This document shows positions 26,825-39,790 of a DNA stretch of 64,000 bases, piece after piece; position 1 is the first letter of the stretch, and each line of letters starts with the position of its first letter. This DNA is from Marchantia polymorpha subsp. ruderalis (Eukaryota > Streptophyta > Marchantiopsida > Marchantiales > Marchantiaceae). The stretch is taken from the NCBI GenBank assembly GCA_037833965.1, contig AP031351.1, positions 5,592,501-5,656,500 on the forward strand. The letters run 5' to 3'. The notes under the pieces are model-generated. The model saw only the letters and a list, made by a program, of their open reading frames with translations, ran no database searches and had not been told where the DNA came from. A program made the translations under genes and the position numbers.

Positions 26825-28641
26825 TTCAATTCTTTTTTCTTGAGAATATTTCATTCTCTGTCTAAGGTTTCCTGCATTATGTGGGATTGCCCGATTTTTT
26901 TTGCTGACATCCCTATCATAAGCTGCTTAGTCTTAGCGATCAATGCCGCCGTAGTCACTGCGTCAACAAATTTTAGTCCTGAAATTGAGTTCACATTTTT
27001 AGGTGTACAGTACCTTGGTTGGGACCCTCAATGCCTCTTCACCGTAGGAACTGAATTTTGGTCCCTCTCACTCTGAGCTGGTGAAATGTATGATAATCGT
27101 CTGCATTCAATATACCTGATTTTAACCAGAAGGCCGTTAACTTGAGAAAATTGTCAGTAGTTTATATTTTAGATAGTGGAGTGCCGAGGGAAATACAATA
27201 TTCCTTGTCGATTTAGTTTTGTATGTGGTTACTTACATACACTTAGGATTTGGTGTGCCTGCAGTAGATATATTATGCACACAGCAAACACATACGTGGT
27301 GTGGATGGTCACTTGGAGATATCATACCTTCCTATGCGTCTTGACAGGTCGACAAAGCACCACGAAGTTTATTAGGCAGAAAGTATATGTACTACGATTC
27401 TTTGTTGTGCAGGCTAGAGATTGTTTACTGGTCATGTATATTCCTGAATTGACACACAATCGCACACTTGAAACAAAAGATTCTCAAACATTTGACATTT
27501 GTGTGCTTCACTTCGTGGTCTGCTCCTGGTTTGCAGTGATTTGAAGGAGTCCATTAGTTATGTACACTCAGTGACTTTAAGGCTGTGGTTCACAAGTAAG
27601 CAATTTTTTCGAAGATGTCTTATCTTTTTCATCGGAATTCTGGATCCTTGAGCATCAGTGCACTTATTCTGTTGTGCTGACTATGGTTAGCTCGAGCAAT
27701 GTTGAATCACCTCTTCAGGTATTGTTCTGCTTCTGTTACGGGCAGATGTACATAATATCCATGTTTTTATACTGTAGAAATGTACCATAGTGTTCTCGAT
27801 GCCTATTATTAAGGAAATGTTACTTGAAGTGTGTAAATTGTTGGTTCGACGTTGTATATGTATATACAAGAAATTGTAGGTGAAATACCTATGTTTGGCT
27901 TATGCAGTACGGAAAATATGGCGTGTAGGTGTAAAAGTAGACGAGTAGTTTCGTAGGTTAGTTTCCTCGACTACAGCCGTTCATTGTCTTCAAAACTGAA
28001 AAAAAGAGGCATATGTAGTCGAAATGTTTGATACTGTACGTCTGCCTCAATCTTTACTTCAATTTATTCGTGTCGAACACAAGCAAGGTGCCTATTTTTT
28101 GATAAGTTGTACATCACCAGTGCGGCCAACATTTTCTCTGATCATTCTCTTGTGAACCGAGATTTTCTAAATTTTCGCTATATAGTAATCTCTTCCCTTT
28201 CTGTCAAATTTTTGGGAGGGAAGTAAAGGAAATTCACTCGAAGAACTCGCAACTCTATTCCAATATTTACACTCGCAACACTCTTCGTCAGTAGGTTTGA
28301 CGCAGGTCTGTCACTTAATGCTGCTACGTTTATCCCGTACAGACAAGAACTTCAGATGCGCATTTAGCAACCTTTCCTCGGCATGGAGGTGAGATGTTAC
28401 TTTGGGAAACTCTGATTCGACCAATGCTGTATGATTGTTGGGAGAAAGGACGTGGGATTGTTCTTAACAAGGTGGATTGACTACGGAGAATATCGGACAT
28501 CGGAATCAAAATAAATTGAATGTACATAAAAATTATTCATCTGACTGCAACGTAGTATACCCGTTAGCGTGATAGTCCTAGTAAACCTCAAAGACAGTGA
28601 TGATATTGAGTCAAAACGGAGAGAGAACTTGCCATCAAACT
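26825..28641. other. Convergent intergenic region / 3' ends of apyrase and SKI2
   Basis: The apyrase stop (26822-26824) and the SKI2 stop (28984) face each other, and the 3' UTRs and polyadenylation sites of both genes must fall here. AT-rich candidate signals exist (for example AAATAAATTG near 28507), but none can be assigned with confidence. Open frames such as 27176-27544 lack family resemblance or splice support and are taken as chance. Confidence 0.5.
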
Positions 28642-28983
28642 TTAAACATTAGCAGACGAGTCCTCACCTAGAGAACTGCTAAACTCGTTGAGATCCCACA
28701 TGGGGAAAATATGTGTACACTGCCCGATCGAAGCATTGAAATCTTTAAAGTTATGCAATTCACCCAAAATACAGGTTATGTCTGACTTTAATTCTTGGCC
28801 AAAATCTACATTTTCTGCTGAAGTCACAAACAGCCTGCAATGACCAGATATAAATTGCTCTAAGCTCTCAACTAACTCCGAATGTCCAGATGTTGACAAA
28901 TGAGCAACATATCGGTATGAGCAACATCTGACACTTATCTTACAAAATACAGAATTGAGGAGCATTTCCTTGTGTTGCAGAAG
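28642..28983 (-). other. In-frame open extension downstream of the SKI2 stop codon
   Basis: After the SKI2 TGA (28986-28984) the same reading frame stays open for 114 codons until a stop at 28644-28642. The sequence opens LLQHKEMLLNSVFC and ends acidic, with EFSSSLGEDSS. It has no family resemblance that I recognise. Arabidopsis SKI2 ends shortly after LYVTGV, at the equivalent of this TGA, so the simplest reading is 3' UTR. A readthrough extension or an unlinked small ORF cannot be excluded, because an opening of this length is unusual for a UTR of this composition. Confidence 0.35.
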
Positions 28984-31900
28984 TCACGAAGAGCTCGTTG
29001 TGGTGGCAGAAAGGCCTGTAACATAAAGGCTGGCCGCAAAAACAATATCCCTTTTAATGGCTTGAGATGCTTCTTCCATCTTTTTGAACAACGAGGAATC
29101 TCCTATGATGCGAGCTGCGTTCTTGAACTCCCTACATGTTTCATCAAGCCTCACAATCGTTCGCACAATAGATCCTTCTGGGACATCAGTGAGTTCACAT
29201 ATGTCGGCGAAAGGTGTGCCCTGAAGAACAAACATATTATCAACTGCCTTAGACAAAGCCTTTCTCTCTACAACTCGTAAATCGTAAATGCGCCTGAAAA
29301 TTGCTCCGATCCTCATAAATCTACACCTAACAAAGTTCCTCCTCGGCATGTGATTTCACAAGAATCTTTATTCGCTGAGTCCTAAGAGAAATACGACTTT
29401 CAGCAGTACAATCAACAACACATCACGTTGTGGTGGATCTCACGGTACCTTCGCCCACTCGTAAACGACCTCCACTAGTCCAAATCTGAGGGTCCCGCGC
29501 GCAAAGTCAACGGCATTTATTGGAAGACCATGGTGGGCTTGAATCTCTCCTAGCCTTACAGCAGTCATATACAACCTGAAAGAAAGAGGTATTACTGTAA
29601 GCATGTAGCACGCGAGTTGATATTCTTCAGGTCTTAACTGCTAACCTGCGATTTTCATCCGAGGGAGAAAGTTGACTCGAACTGAATCTAGGTTTGACCA
29701 TTCTTTACATTTTATATTTGTAAGTTGTTAATGAACGATATGTACCTTTCCTTGGCTGCTGCCAGTTGCGGGGACAGGAGGGGTTCACTGGCTGTCCGCT
29801 CTTGTTGAAAGACAAGAGCGGATAACAAAGCAACTGTTTCTGCAGGGTCGAGATCATCAAGCTGATTGTCAAATAAGCATTCAGTGGCAATGAGTTCATC
29901 TCCACTGTTAATTTCGCAGGCCACTCGTCCTTTCAGTTGAACTACCAGATCAGCATCAATGCATCCCACCTCCTGCAAGACTTCGATCTGGAAAATTTCC
30001 GTAGAAGTCAGAAATGATTGATTCTCTGATTACGTAGCACAATTCGCACTGTTAATAAGTTCGGTCTAAATTACAACTCACATCCAACGGAGACTAGTCA
30101 ATGAGGAAGGTCAAGCCATTGATATCGAGAAGATGACTTGCAGTGACAGAACTCAGCATTATTATTGAGTAAAACACAGGTGAATCTTGATGTAAGTATC
30201 TATCTAACATTATCACGTAGCGTCTGGTCATCATAACAATGTCAAATGGAACGTAAATATCCACCAAGTTACTCATGTACATTTGCTACACAAGGCACGA
30301 CACTTAGAGAAGAAAAACACGTAGTCAACTGACGATAATACAAAGATATAAGAGGTATGAGACAAACACGCTGTTGGAAGTCGGGCATCTGCTGTAGAGC
30401 GGCATCAGAGAGCTCAAATTTCAGCTGCTTTACTCTTTCCTGGAGAAGGTGCTGATTTTTTACGACAACATAATGCTCTTGCAACTTCGGACATCGATGA
30501 CACTTGTTCTGAGCCATCCTGTTCAGAAGCGCGGATCTCTTACGATACTTTTCGACTATATCTAGGTCATTCAGCTTCAGATCTGTAAACAATATATACA
30601 CGAGCTGTTAAACCATGAGTTCGTGCCACACTCAAAGCAAAGATCAAAGAAGTGTCACTTGTCTCAGATAGCATCTATTGTCCTATGATGGTAGAATCTC
30701 ATCATACATCAAACTTTGAGTTCAGTCGTCATAGACTAACTTATACTGGCAACAAAAACCTGTGCAGTATACCAAGCACGATGTAAGTTACATATGATTC
30801 AGACAAGTCCGGATTTCGACGTGAACCTTTTAGAGGGTCTAGTGCAGGGGGATCTTCATCTGTATGCTCTTGCTCGAGTAGTAAGAGTTGCCGGATTGCA
30901 GAAGAGTACGCTGTGACGTTTACATCCTCCAGCAAACGCGCAGGATCAATCTTGATTTTCGCTTTACATATACTTACGAAATTCTTATTCTCCACTTCCA
31001 AAGCTACATATCCAATTCCAGCTGCCGTTCCATAATGAGGAAAAGTGACCTTTACAGTGCCTGACCCCTTCCGGGATGATCCATACGACACAGAGTACTC
31101 GTCATCAAGGCTCCTGTTTTCCTTCCGACTGATGAAATAACCTTCTTCGGCAAGCTTCTTCGTTGAGAGTACGGAACCCGTTGCGTTGCTGGTAGCAATC
31201 AAAGGTGTGATGGGAACTGGACCACGATGGAGGGCAAGGACAACAGTTGCCTTGTTAGTGCCCGAAGGGGCTCTTACAACGACTCCCAAGGAAGGTACAG
31301 GCACCTGCGAACCAAAAGAGTAGCAGCAAAGTGAGAAAATTAATATCATCCTTCAAGATACATTCTGCTGCAATGCAGTACTGGAGTATATTTTCCGTGT
31401 CTCCAAGATTTTGAGTACTTCCGTTTTCTGTATATTGGAATGTTTTCATGGTCCTCTTTCGTTAGGAAGAATGGGGCCAGCATGGCGTAAATCTTTTGAT
31501 CAAACTTGTGATGAGACTTACCAGATCATCCTAAACCCTAAACCCATTATAATACATTGTCGATCAGAAGCACAAATCCACTTTCTGAATTTCTACACTG
31601 TTCATCCTCAGACTTTAGGTCACACTTCTGGCTGTCATGCATGGCCTTTCAAAAACATTATCTCTAAGAGGAACGTGTAAATTTGTTTCCTTACTTGTAT
31701 CACTTACAATCACTCACGAGCGATTTAAAAGAGAAACAAACATGAAACAAGACAAAGGAAAATGAATACATACTTGAGGGGTTTTAACAATTACGACCCT
31801 GCCTTGGGAAAGAGCCTGTTGAGCTGCGCGTGACTGCATAACTGTCTCCTGCACAATCTCCCCTAATTTTTCTGCTTCGATAGCCAGCGCATAGTATTCT

Positions 31901-34900
31901 TCAACAGTCGGCTCACCAAGTATACAGCTATTTCAGCATTAAAAAGAGCTGTTAGCAAGCTTTCCTTGAAAATGTTACTCAGCTAAATGACCTCCACTGT
32001 GGTTTCTAACATCTGCACTCAGCAACATATCAGTCTGTCCGTTTGCCTGAGATAAGTCGCTGTCTACAATCCCCGGCTGTCAAAGAACAAACAACTTGAA
32101 CAAACAACTTGACAAATACGGAGACTTGATACCTGCCCAACAAAGCTACAACGGGAACTAGCAAAACAAATATTGAAGAATTTTCTGCCTTCGCTTTTGC
32201 AGCTTTAAATCCACTCAGTCTGCCGATCTCTATGTAGGAGAGAAAGGCGTCAAGTCAGCGAACCCAGCAAGCGCTATGTCGCACGATTCGTTTATCATTC
32301 ACTCACTCGATAGTAGCATTCATCTTCGACAGGGCACCCTCTCGTTCAAGAAGCTGCTGCTGCTGTTCTGGAAGTGCACGCTGAGCGTGAAACTCGGCAA
32401 AACTCCGCTTCAACATGTCTTCAACCTGTATTGTCCATCACAGCGTCAGTTAATTTCCATGACCATGATGTGCAAATACGACCTGGGCAACACTTCAGCT
32501 AGTTCTGAAACACAAGTTCGAAGTAAAAGCATTGAGTACTCAGAACTATTGATCCGGAAGTATGGCTGTAAACTCTCAACTACAGAACAGTCAATATACA
32601 CCAACTATCATCATGATACCAGAAGTTTGGAGCGGATTTTCCTTAGGTGCTTCTAAGAATTCTATTTTTTATTTCGATTTTCCAGATCATCATGCTCTTT
32701 ACGGTTCAGTGTCACCCAAGCGCCAAATGTTGAAAGAAGGAAGATACTAACCTTCAATTCTTCAACACGAAGAAGATTCAGGATCATGCTGTAAGTGAGT
32801 CGAAATTGCGATTCCAACTTAGTAGGCTTTCCAGTTAGAAGGCGCCTTAAATCTCCCTCTTCAGGAATATCATCCCAACACATAACAACCACGGTCCCGA
32901 CCTGTGTAAGGAGTCACAGAAGATGAGCCAGAGCAGTAAGATATACTGATAAGTGATATATTTGTGATCAAAGAGTTAGTAGTTGCTTGCTGATTACCTT
33001 ATCCAAACCCCGCCGTCCAGCTCTGCCAGCCATTTGGGTGTACTCGCCGGGGAGTATCTGCCTGAACGACTTCCCGTCGTGCTTCCGGAAACTGTGAAAA
33101 GCAACCTGCAGAAGAAATGCAATTTGAGGACTTGGAATGCCAGCTGGATATTAACATACTAATCAGAATTGATATCAGAAAACATAATTGAGACGCAAAA
33201 ATATCATCCAGGTTCAAGGAGTAGATTGTACCGTTCGAGCAGGAGCATTTACTCCCATGGCAAAAGTTTCTGTAGAGAACAAAACCTGAAGTCAAAGAAA
33301 AAAAACACAAAACTGAGCTGAGTTTTACGTTTAAAACTTGGACAAGAGTATGATCATATACTTTCTTAAAAACTTCCTACCGATGGCAAGCCTGCCATAT
33401 TGGACTCTTCAAACAGCAACAAATCACTTACTAGGTCCCAGAAAGTATTCCATTGAGAAAGAAAGTATTGATGAAGCTTAGTGATATAAATCATGGAGAT
33501 CACTCCCCTGTACTACATATGTACTTTTCTCCCTTTTGACTATTAAACTGTTCAGTAAGTTGGTTGTCCTCGAGCATGTTGCGTTGACGATTAAGCTAAA
33601 CTGATAAACGGTAAAGAGAAAGATAAAGTTGGCCATATCCATTTCGGTGAGCAGGTGGAGTAGATGAGGTGGACCTTGATGACACCGCGGCAGAATAGCA
33701 TTTCCACCACCTCTTTAACAATCGGAAGAAGGCCAGCATGGTGGACCCCAATTCCTCTGCGAAGCAAATCTTCTACTCTTACAACCTGCGCAAAGAAGGC
33801 TCATAGAGTCGTAAGTAAAAAGCAGTGACTTGCTTGATGAGTCTCATGAGGAAACAAGAACAACGTCGTATTTTCCAAAAGACTACCATGTTTTGCGTCT
33901 ATGAAACTAGGGCCTTCTGGTAATAGTTAAAGCGTGGACGTAGAAGGTAGAAATGTCTCTCTGCTTTTAGATCCTGACGCTATGTGATGCATTTCCAGAA
34001 CTAACAAAAGTCTTGACTGCAGCACCTGGGGGAGACGCCGGTCAGATCCTTTAAGTCGAGAAAATGCTGTGTCACAGAAGACTTTGATCTGACTCTTCTC
34101 GGAGCTAGTCGTTAAATCTGTTGCTGTCAAGCTATCAGATGACTGGTCACAACGCACCTTGGAGAAGCAAAAGACAACCACCTGTAAAAGGTCCCAAAAG
34201 GTGGAAAATATCAGATATGTGCTGTTCCAAAAATATAAAGACGAAATTCTGTAGGTTTTCTACAGGCGAGCTGTACATGTCAAGAACAAAGTCTCCACTC
34301 AAGACGTAGGCTGAAACTGTATTGAATGAATCTTGAACAAGCTAGCACTTACTGGAAGTAAACCTTTCTTCAACAGATAGTTGACGAAGGAGTACCATTG
34401 TGATGTCTCCGATCGCCATGCTCCACTGCTACCACGCCCACCAGCTCCTTGATTTCCTCCCTTACCTCCAAAAGACTTTCCACCGTGAGATGTATTACCC
34501 CTACCAGGTCCTCCACCTCTACCATGAGCGTTTCCGGCACCTCGGCCCTGAGCAGCACCGCCACTGGCAACCTTTGGAGCAGTCTTTACGTGGTGGGCAT
34601 CACGAGCCTCCTTAATTCCCAAAGGAAGAAAATTCTCCATACTGCAGATTTTGTAAAGTTCTCCCGAGTAATATAAACAATGTTCTAGGGGAACAGGCCT
34701 CCGGGTGGTTCTGATAAAGAAAAGAGCTTGTTATAGATCGCAAGACAAGTTTACCAAATTTAGAAGTGACAAGCTTTTCTAGGTCTCTTACACTACGGTC
34801 ATGAAAACTCCACCCTCAGTTTGTGCAAAACAAAATGAGGAAGGAAGAAGGCACAGGCCTAGAAGCCAGCTGAGGTTGCTAACGATACAAAACGAGGACA

Positions 34901-37900
34901 TAAGAAGAAAGAAAGCGAGCTCACCCTGTCACATATATCTTCTTCTTTTTGGTCCGGCCTATCCAATCTGCAAACTCAAATGTGTTTGGCACCTGATGTC
35001 ATTCAAAGGAGCTGTCACACTTTATGATATCTTCTCGACCATATTTCATGATTCTATCGACCAAAAGTACCTACACAAAACTCCGATGTGATGTTTGAAC
35101 AACGGAAAAGCATGAAATTCAAGAGGTTCAATTTACTATGGGCTCAACAAATAAGTGAAGAATAGAGATTGATAGGATGATTATAAATTCAAGATTAGAT
35201 AGCACATACTGTGGCAGACAAGAGGACCATATTCACATGCTCTGGTAGCATGATAATGACCTCCTCCCAAACAACTCCTCTCTCAACGTCATTAACATAG
35301 TGAACTTCATCGAAAATAACCTGGAACCCCATCCACAGGAACAAAGGACGGGTTCTTAGTGAGTATATTTGAAAGTAGAGTTCAGTTTCAAACAGATGAA
35401 AACAAAGAGTTTAAAGGGGATACTGGGACCCAGGTTGACACGAGAGCAAATCGATAGAGCGTAGAGCTGATTCGGTTCTTGTAAGGACTTTACAAGGTGC
35501 CCGAATTCGAAATCTCAAGATGTTGATTCTTACCCATTCGATATCTCGCACAATATCGGCACCTTTGTAGAGCATGGACCGCAGAATTTCGGTAGTCATG
35601 ATAAGGCAGGAAGCCTCTGGTCGTAAACTTACATCACCAGTCAGAAGACCAACATCAAATTTGTCGCTGAAGTCTCTGAACTTCTGATTGCTGATAGTCT
35701 TGATAGGTGACGTATACACCGCCCTTGTACAATGCTGTTAAAAGGCGTCGTTTGATAAGAATCGAATATAGATAGAAAGAGCGATGTTCAATCTGATTTG
35801 CTACTGCTAACGTCCTCCCAGATACATGACGGTAACTGTCAGATCAATACGTCGCCAGGTTACGAAATAAACGTCAAGGCAAAAGTTTAAAGTAAAAAGT
35901 TTTGCCAAAGTATGAATCATCCAATGACACGTGCAGGGTCTTCGGTAACGTATACCACTGCTTCCAGACTGGCAACAAAACTAGTGGTTGCAGAAAGGAA
36001 TAATCGGACCAAATTGTACTAACAGTCACATCCAGAGATCACATCAGAACATATGGACAACATTATATAGCTTAAGATACTCCAGTTTTCTACTTGTTCA
36101 GGAAAACTGGAAACAAGGCACTCAAAGGAAGAGAGGAAAATGTCACACACTTTAGTAGCTAAAGCGAATGCATATTCTGCAACAACAGTCTTCCCTGCTG
36201 ATGTATGAGCAGCCACAAACACCGACTCGTTTCTTTCGAGATGATATATAGCCTGCAACACAACGCCAAGCCCAGCGGTAAGTCTCCAAATGCACCAGCT
36301 AGAGTATACTCTGCACAAGATGAAAACATATGTCCAGTTTCCTCTATCGATCCAAAGGGCCAATTTGCTTCTGAGGTCCGCAAATAATTGTATCCATATT
36401 CGGACGTACCTCTTTTTGAAAAGCGTCCAGTTCAAATGGAAAAGTCATAGCCATATCTGGCACTAGTTCACTGAATCTCTCAGTAACTCCTGGGATTGCT
36501 TCCATTACAGCCCATACCTGGAAAAGCAGATGTAAGAAGATAGCCGGGTCCTTACTGACATCGACACCCAGCGTCTACTTCAATAGATGTTATATAGTAC
36601 TCTTCACGATAAAATAACGAAATTTGTAGCAACGAAATTCAGGCGTATTACCTCCCCTTTCTTCGCATCCTTCTTCTGGTCTGTCTGTAGGCTAGATAGT
36701 ATTTCATCTTTAATGTCAGAGAAGATTATGTCAAGCTCGGGGTCCTGCTCTCGACTCTCTGAAAGTTGAGTTGAAGTATCTTTCTCTTCATCCTCGGCAG
36801 TTTCATCCGAAAGTTCTTTCTCTGCAAGCAAGAAAAAGTTAGGCTACCCTTCTTTTCCTTAGAACAATTTATTTATCATTTTTATAGCACCCGAAGCCCT
36901 TATCTATTTCTGTTGATCGTAGAACCGAAACGACAATATCAACGATGGATCCGAAAGATCTATCACTCAGCACAAAGAGTGGCAGCACACAATAGAAGTC
37001 TTTTATGTTGAGACTACTGATTCATATTATGTTACCTTCCTCCGTATCTTCCGGAATATCACTTTCTTCCCAGGCCTTTCTAAACAGGTCATCAAAGGGG
37101 GCCGATCCTGCTTCCTGCCAAAGGTAACGAAATTAGGACACAGTGAAAAGGTGCAACTTCGACTCAGTGATCGATAGCTACATGATGGAACTGTCAAGAT
37201 CTAAATGGAAACTCTAAAACACCACTTTCGACTGAAGTCTATGTTTACGTTCATGTTTCCAATATTGAAGCTCCCACATTCTTTGCGGGACAAAGTATCC
37301 CAAGCTGACTTCCCATCAACTTGTGAGACCTTAATATCATGCCTATCTTGATAAGAACTCATACGACGAATAAACAGAACCTCTAAGGTGATAGAATGGT
37401 GGAAGATTCCCGTACGCGTACTTACCCTAGTTGACGACATGTCCACATAGCTCTCTTCCTGGGGTTTGAACAAGAATGGCTGCACACAGAACGGGTATCA
37501 GACGAGGCATATCTGTTCTAGTTACGACGTAAACAGGTACTTGAGCTGTCTTCAACCCTGCCAGCTAAAGTTGAAGCAAATATTTAAGGTGTGTTGAGGT
37601 AAGACACATCATTTCCTTACTTCAGGAGCACCAAGATCCAAACCACGTTTGAAGCCTGGAGGAATCGTCTGTAGGGGACCTCCATGTAAAATTTCCGACA
37701 GCCATTCACCGTTCACAGCTCCTGTGGAAACGTATCTTTCTGATGTTTGAGAAAAGTCAAATCCTCCGGGCAGGAAGGGTTGGTTACCAGAGCTTCCTCT
37801 AACAAAGTGGTCAGGAGGACCAGGCCTCCGAAGTACTGATGAAGAATTATGAGCTCCTTCAGACGACTGGACAACTTCGACCTGCAACGACCACAACAAA

Positions 37901-38990
37901 AGAGCAAGTCTAGCTTACTTGAACCACAAAGTTTACTTTTGGCTTCAGACAGTTTTGCCACAAGTCATTATCTAGCCAGATTTTCCAAACTCATTCTCAT
38001 CTCTTCTATTTCTTGCTTATTGGCTACATTCTCCAGCAATTCTGTATCTTTACAAACAGGTTATAATTATAGTACACAAGCAAATAGCACTAAAGCGACA
38101 ACCAATTCAATGAAATCACACTGAACAACCAGAGAAAGACTGCTCATACCTGTTCATACCCTGGAATCCAAGGATCATTAAGATTCGTTTGCGACGAGGT
38201 TTCATTTGGAATTTGAGTTGAATCAATCCCAATCTTTAAGCCTTTTCTATTGAGGCGCCTGAATGGTGGTTCGTAGACAGGAACCACAGCAACTTGTGGT
38301 TGTGACGGCTCTAACCGTCGTAGACCTTCTCCATACCAATCAAAATCCCAGCTTTTCCCAGTTTTTGCTACACTGTCAAGCTCATCATCAAGAGAGATGG
38401 ACAGATACTCGTCCTCTATTTTCTTCCGGATCTGCTCTGGAGTTTCCGCAGGGAAAGGAGGGGGCTGCAGTTTTAAGATACAGGGTGGTAGTAAGCAAAA
38501 GCCAGTGAAACCTCTTTCATCTCTGCTCATACCAATACTGGGATCCTAAATTAAGTCTAATCTACTTCAGAGAACCGTAAAATCAGCTCAAGCAACTGTG
38601 TCAAATTGTCTGGAGATGTTCCAGTGGGTTCTTTTGGTCTCACCAATATAAGATCGGGAAGGTCATCCAAAGGACTGTTTTGAGAGGTGGAACTTCTGGG
38701 CTCAACCCAGAGATGCCCAGAATACCCTGTCCATCCAATTCGAAATGGTAATTCTCCTCCTGCATGGAAAGTCCAGGAACATTACAATTCTTTTTGTATT
38801 GACGGATACAAATTCTTTCCAAAACGTCAATAACTAAAACACGTAATTATTGCGCTCAAAAGCACGCGCATGTCTGCGAGGAGCATTGCAATTTTTTCTG
38901 CGTTGAAGGATACAATTCTTTGCGAAACGTCAGTCACTAAAATACGTAATTCTTGCGCTAACAAGCACCGGCATGTCTGCGAGGTTCCAT
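28984..38990 (-). CDS. SKI2: SKI2 DExH-box RNA helicase of the cytoplasmic Ski complex, about 1371 aa
   Basis: Feeds mRNA into the cytoplasmic exosome with SKI3 and SKI8 for 3'-5' decay. Exons, right to left: 38990-38969, 38759-38644, 38464-38150, 37881-37621, 37479-37426, 37114-37036, 36821-36652, 36517-36410, 36252-36151, 35734-35534, 35320-35210, 34992-34925, 34710-34353, 34181-34026, 33785-33675, 33285-33232, 33105-32998, 32901-32752, 32425-32307, 31927-31774, 31304-30827, 30582-30368, 29987-29746, 29575-29449, 29220-28984. Total 4116 nt, divisible by 3; Arabidopsis SKI2 has about 1347 aa. Motifs: AHTSAGKT (36252-36151), DEVH and VLLSAT (35320-35210), [33 protein letters not shown], then the arch/barrel insertion and a conserved C-terminal helical domain. 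The inter-lobe linker (exon 34710-34353) is unusually Gly/Arg-rich. The 22-nt first exon is inferred from phase; the other exons are well supported by similarity. Confidence 0.93.
38781..38988 (-). repeat. Imperfect tandem duplication (about 104 bp x 2) spanning the SKI2 start
   Basis: Unit A (38781-38884) and unit B (38885-38988) align end to end at very roughly 80% identity. Shared blocks include GGATACAA, AAACGTCA, ACGTAATT, TTGCGCT and CATGTCTGCGAGG. On the minus strand unit B carries the proposed SKI2 start codon and 22-nt first exon. Unit A carries a related ATG plus GT context in a reading phase that would not join exon 2. Confidence 0.8.
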
Positions 38991-39790
38991 GAAAAAATTG
39001 CAAAATTATACAGAGAAGAATTCACTTGCGAGCTTGCACGGAAAGAGTTTGGAAGAATGATTGGAACAGTATCTCTGGGAACGAAGAAGGTCATACAACG
39101 TTCTACGGCATGGGGTTGTCAAGCTCATCGTGAACGTCCTAGGAACCAAAGTCGGACACAATTGGTCGGTCTTTGCAGACATGATATAATCTAGATTATG
39201 CGTCCTTACCAAGATTCGGACCCATTTCAAAAACCTTCAGCGCGGGCCGATTCAGAATAAGTCCACCATTCGATTGTGCTACATGCTTCCTCTTGTTGAA
39301 CTTTTCAGAGCTGAAGTTTACTTCAATGTGCCTTCACGAGCGCTGTCCAGTTTTGTGATTTGAGACTCCTGCAGTATTGTGTGATTCGAATTAACATAGC
39401 TTACAGATTGTTGAAAAGCTTGGAACGTAAACAAACCGCGCAAGTGGTGTCGATCAATACATTCTACAGTCTTTAGCTGCCCTCCATTAAATGGGAAGGA
39501 AAGAAAGGTGTTGTGAGGAGCACGAGCCCGTGCCCTGGACAATCGTAGCTACGACGTTAATGATCAAACTTCCAATTCCTCCAGATTGACGCAGAAATTG
39601 AAATTGTGTACCGAAGGTTGGAGCGATTCTCTGACGGATTTCCTTCCAATTCCTCAGAAACAGTGTTTTGAACCGACAATTGATTCACCGCTTAAGACAG
39701 GAACGGGAAGAGTTTCTCTCATATAACTCGTTTTGCAATGCCCACGAGAACTATTAACAGAGAGAAAATGGCAAGCAAGCAAAGGCAAAT
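38991..39790 (-). promoter_or_regulatory. Upstream region of SKI2
   Basis: About 0.8 kb upstream of the proposed SKI2 start has intermediate composition. Unlike the other genes it lacks a GA-rich leader. A short direct repeat of GCAAGCAAGCAAA occurs near 39770-39810. Open frames such as 39006-39230 (minus) have no recognisable product. The promoter is expected here but no core element can be named. Confidence 0.35.

Noticed and set aside
31985-32080. Additional SKI2 exon ([14 protein letters not shown] frame)
   Set aside because: Flanking exons 32425-32307 and 31927-31774 join in phase and match the family without it; treated as intron.
34643-34650. Splice acceptor inside SKI2 exon 34710-34353
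   Set aside because: CTGCAG resembles an acceptor, but reading straight through gives the conserved block ending SGELYKIC followed in frame by SMENF, so no intron is needed.
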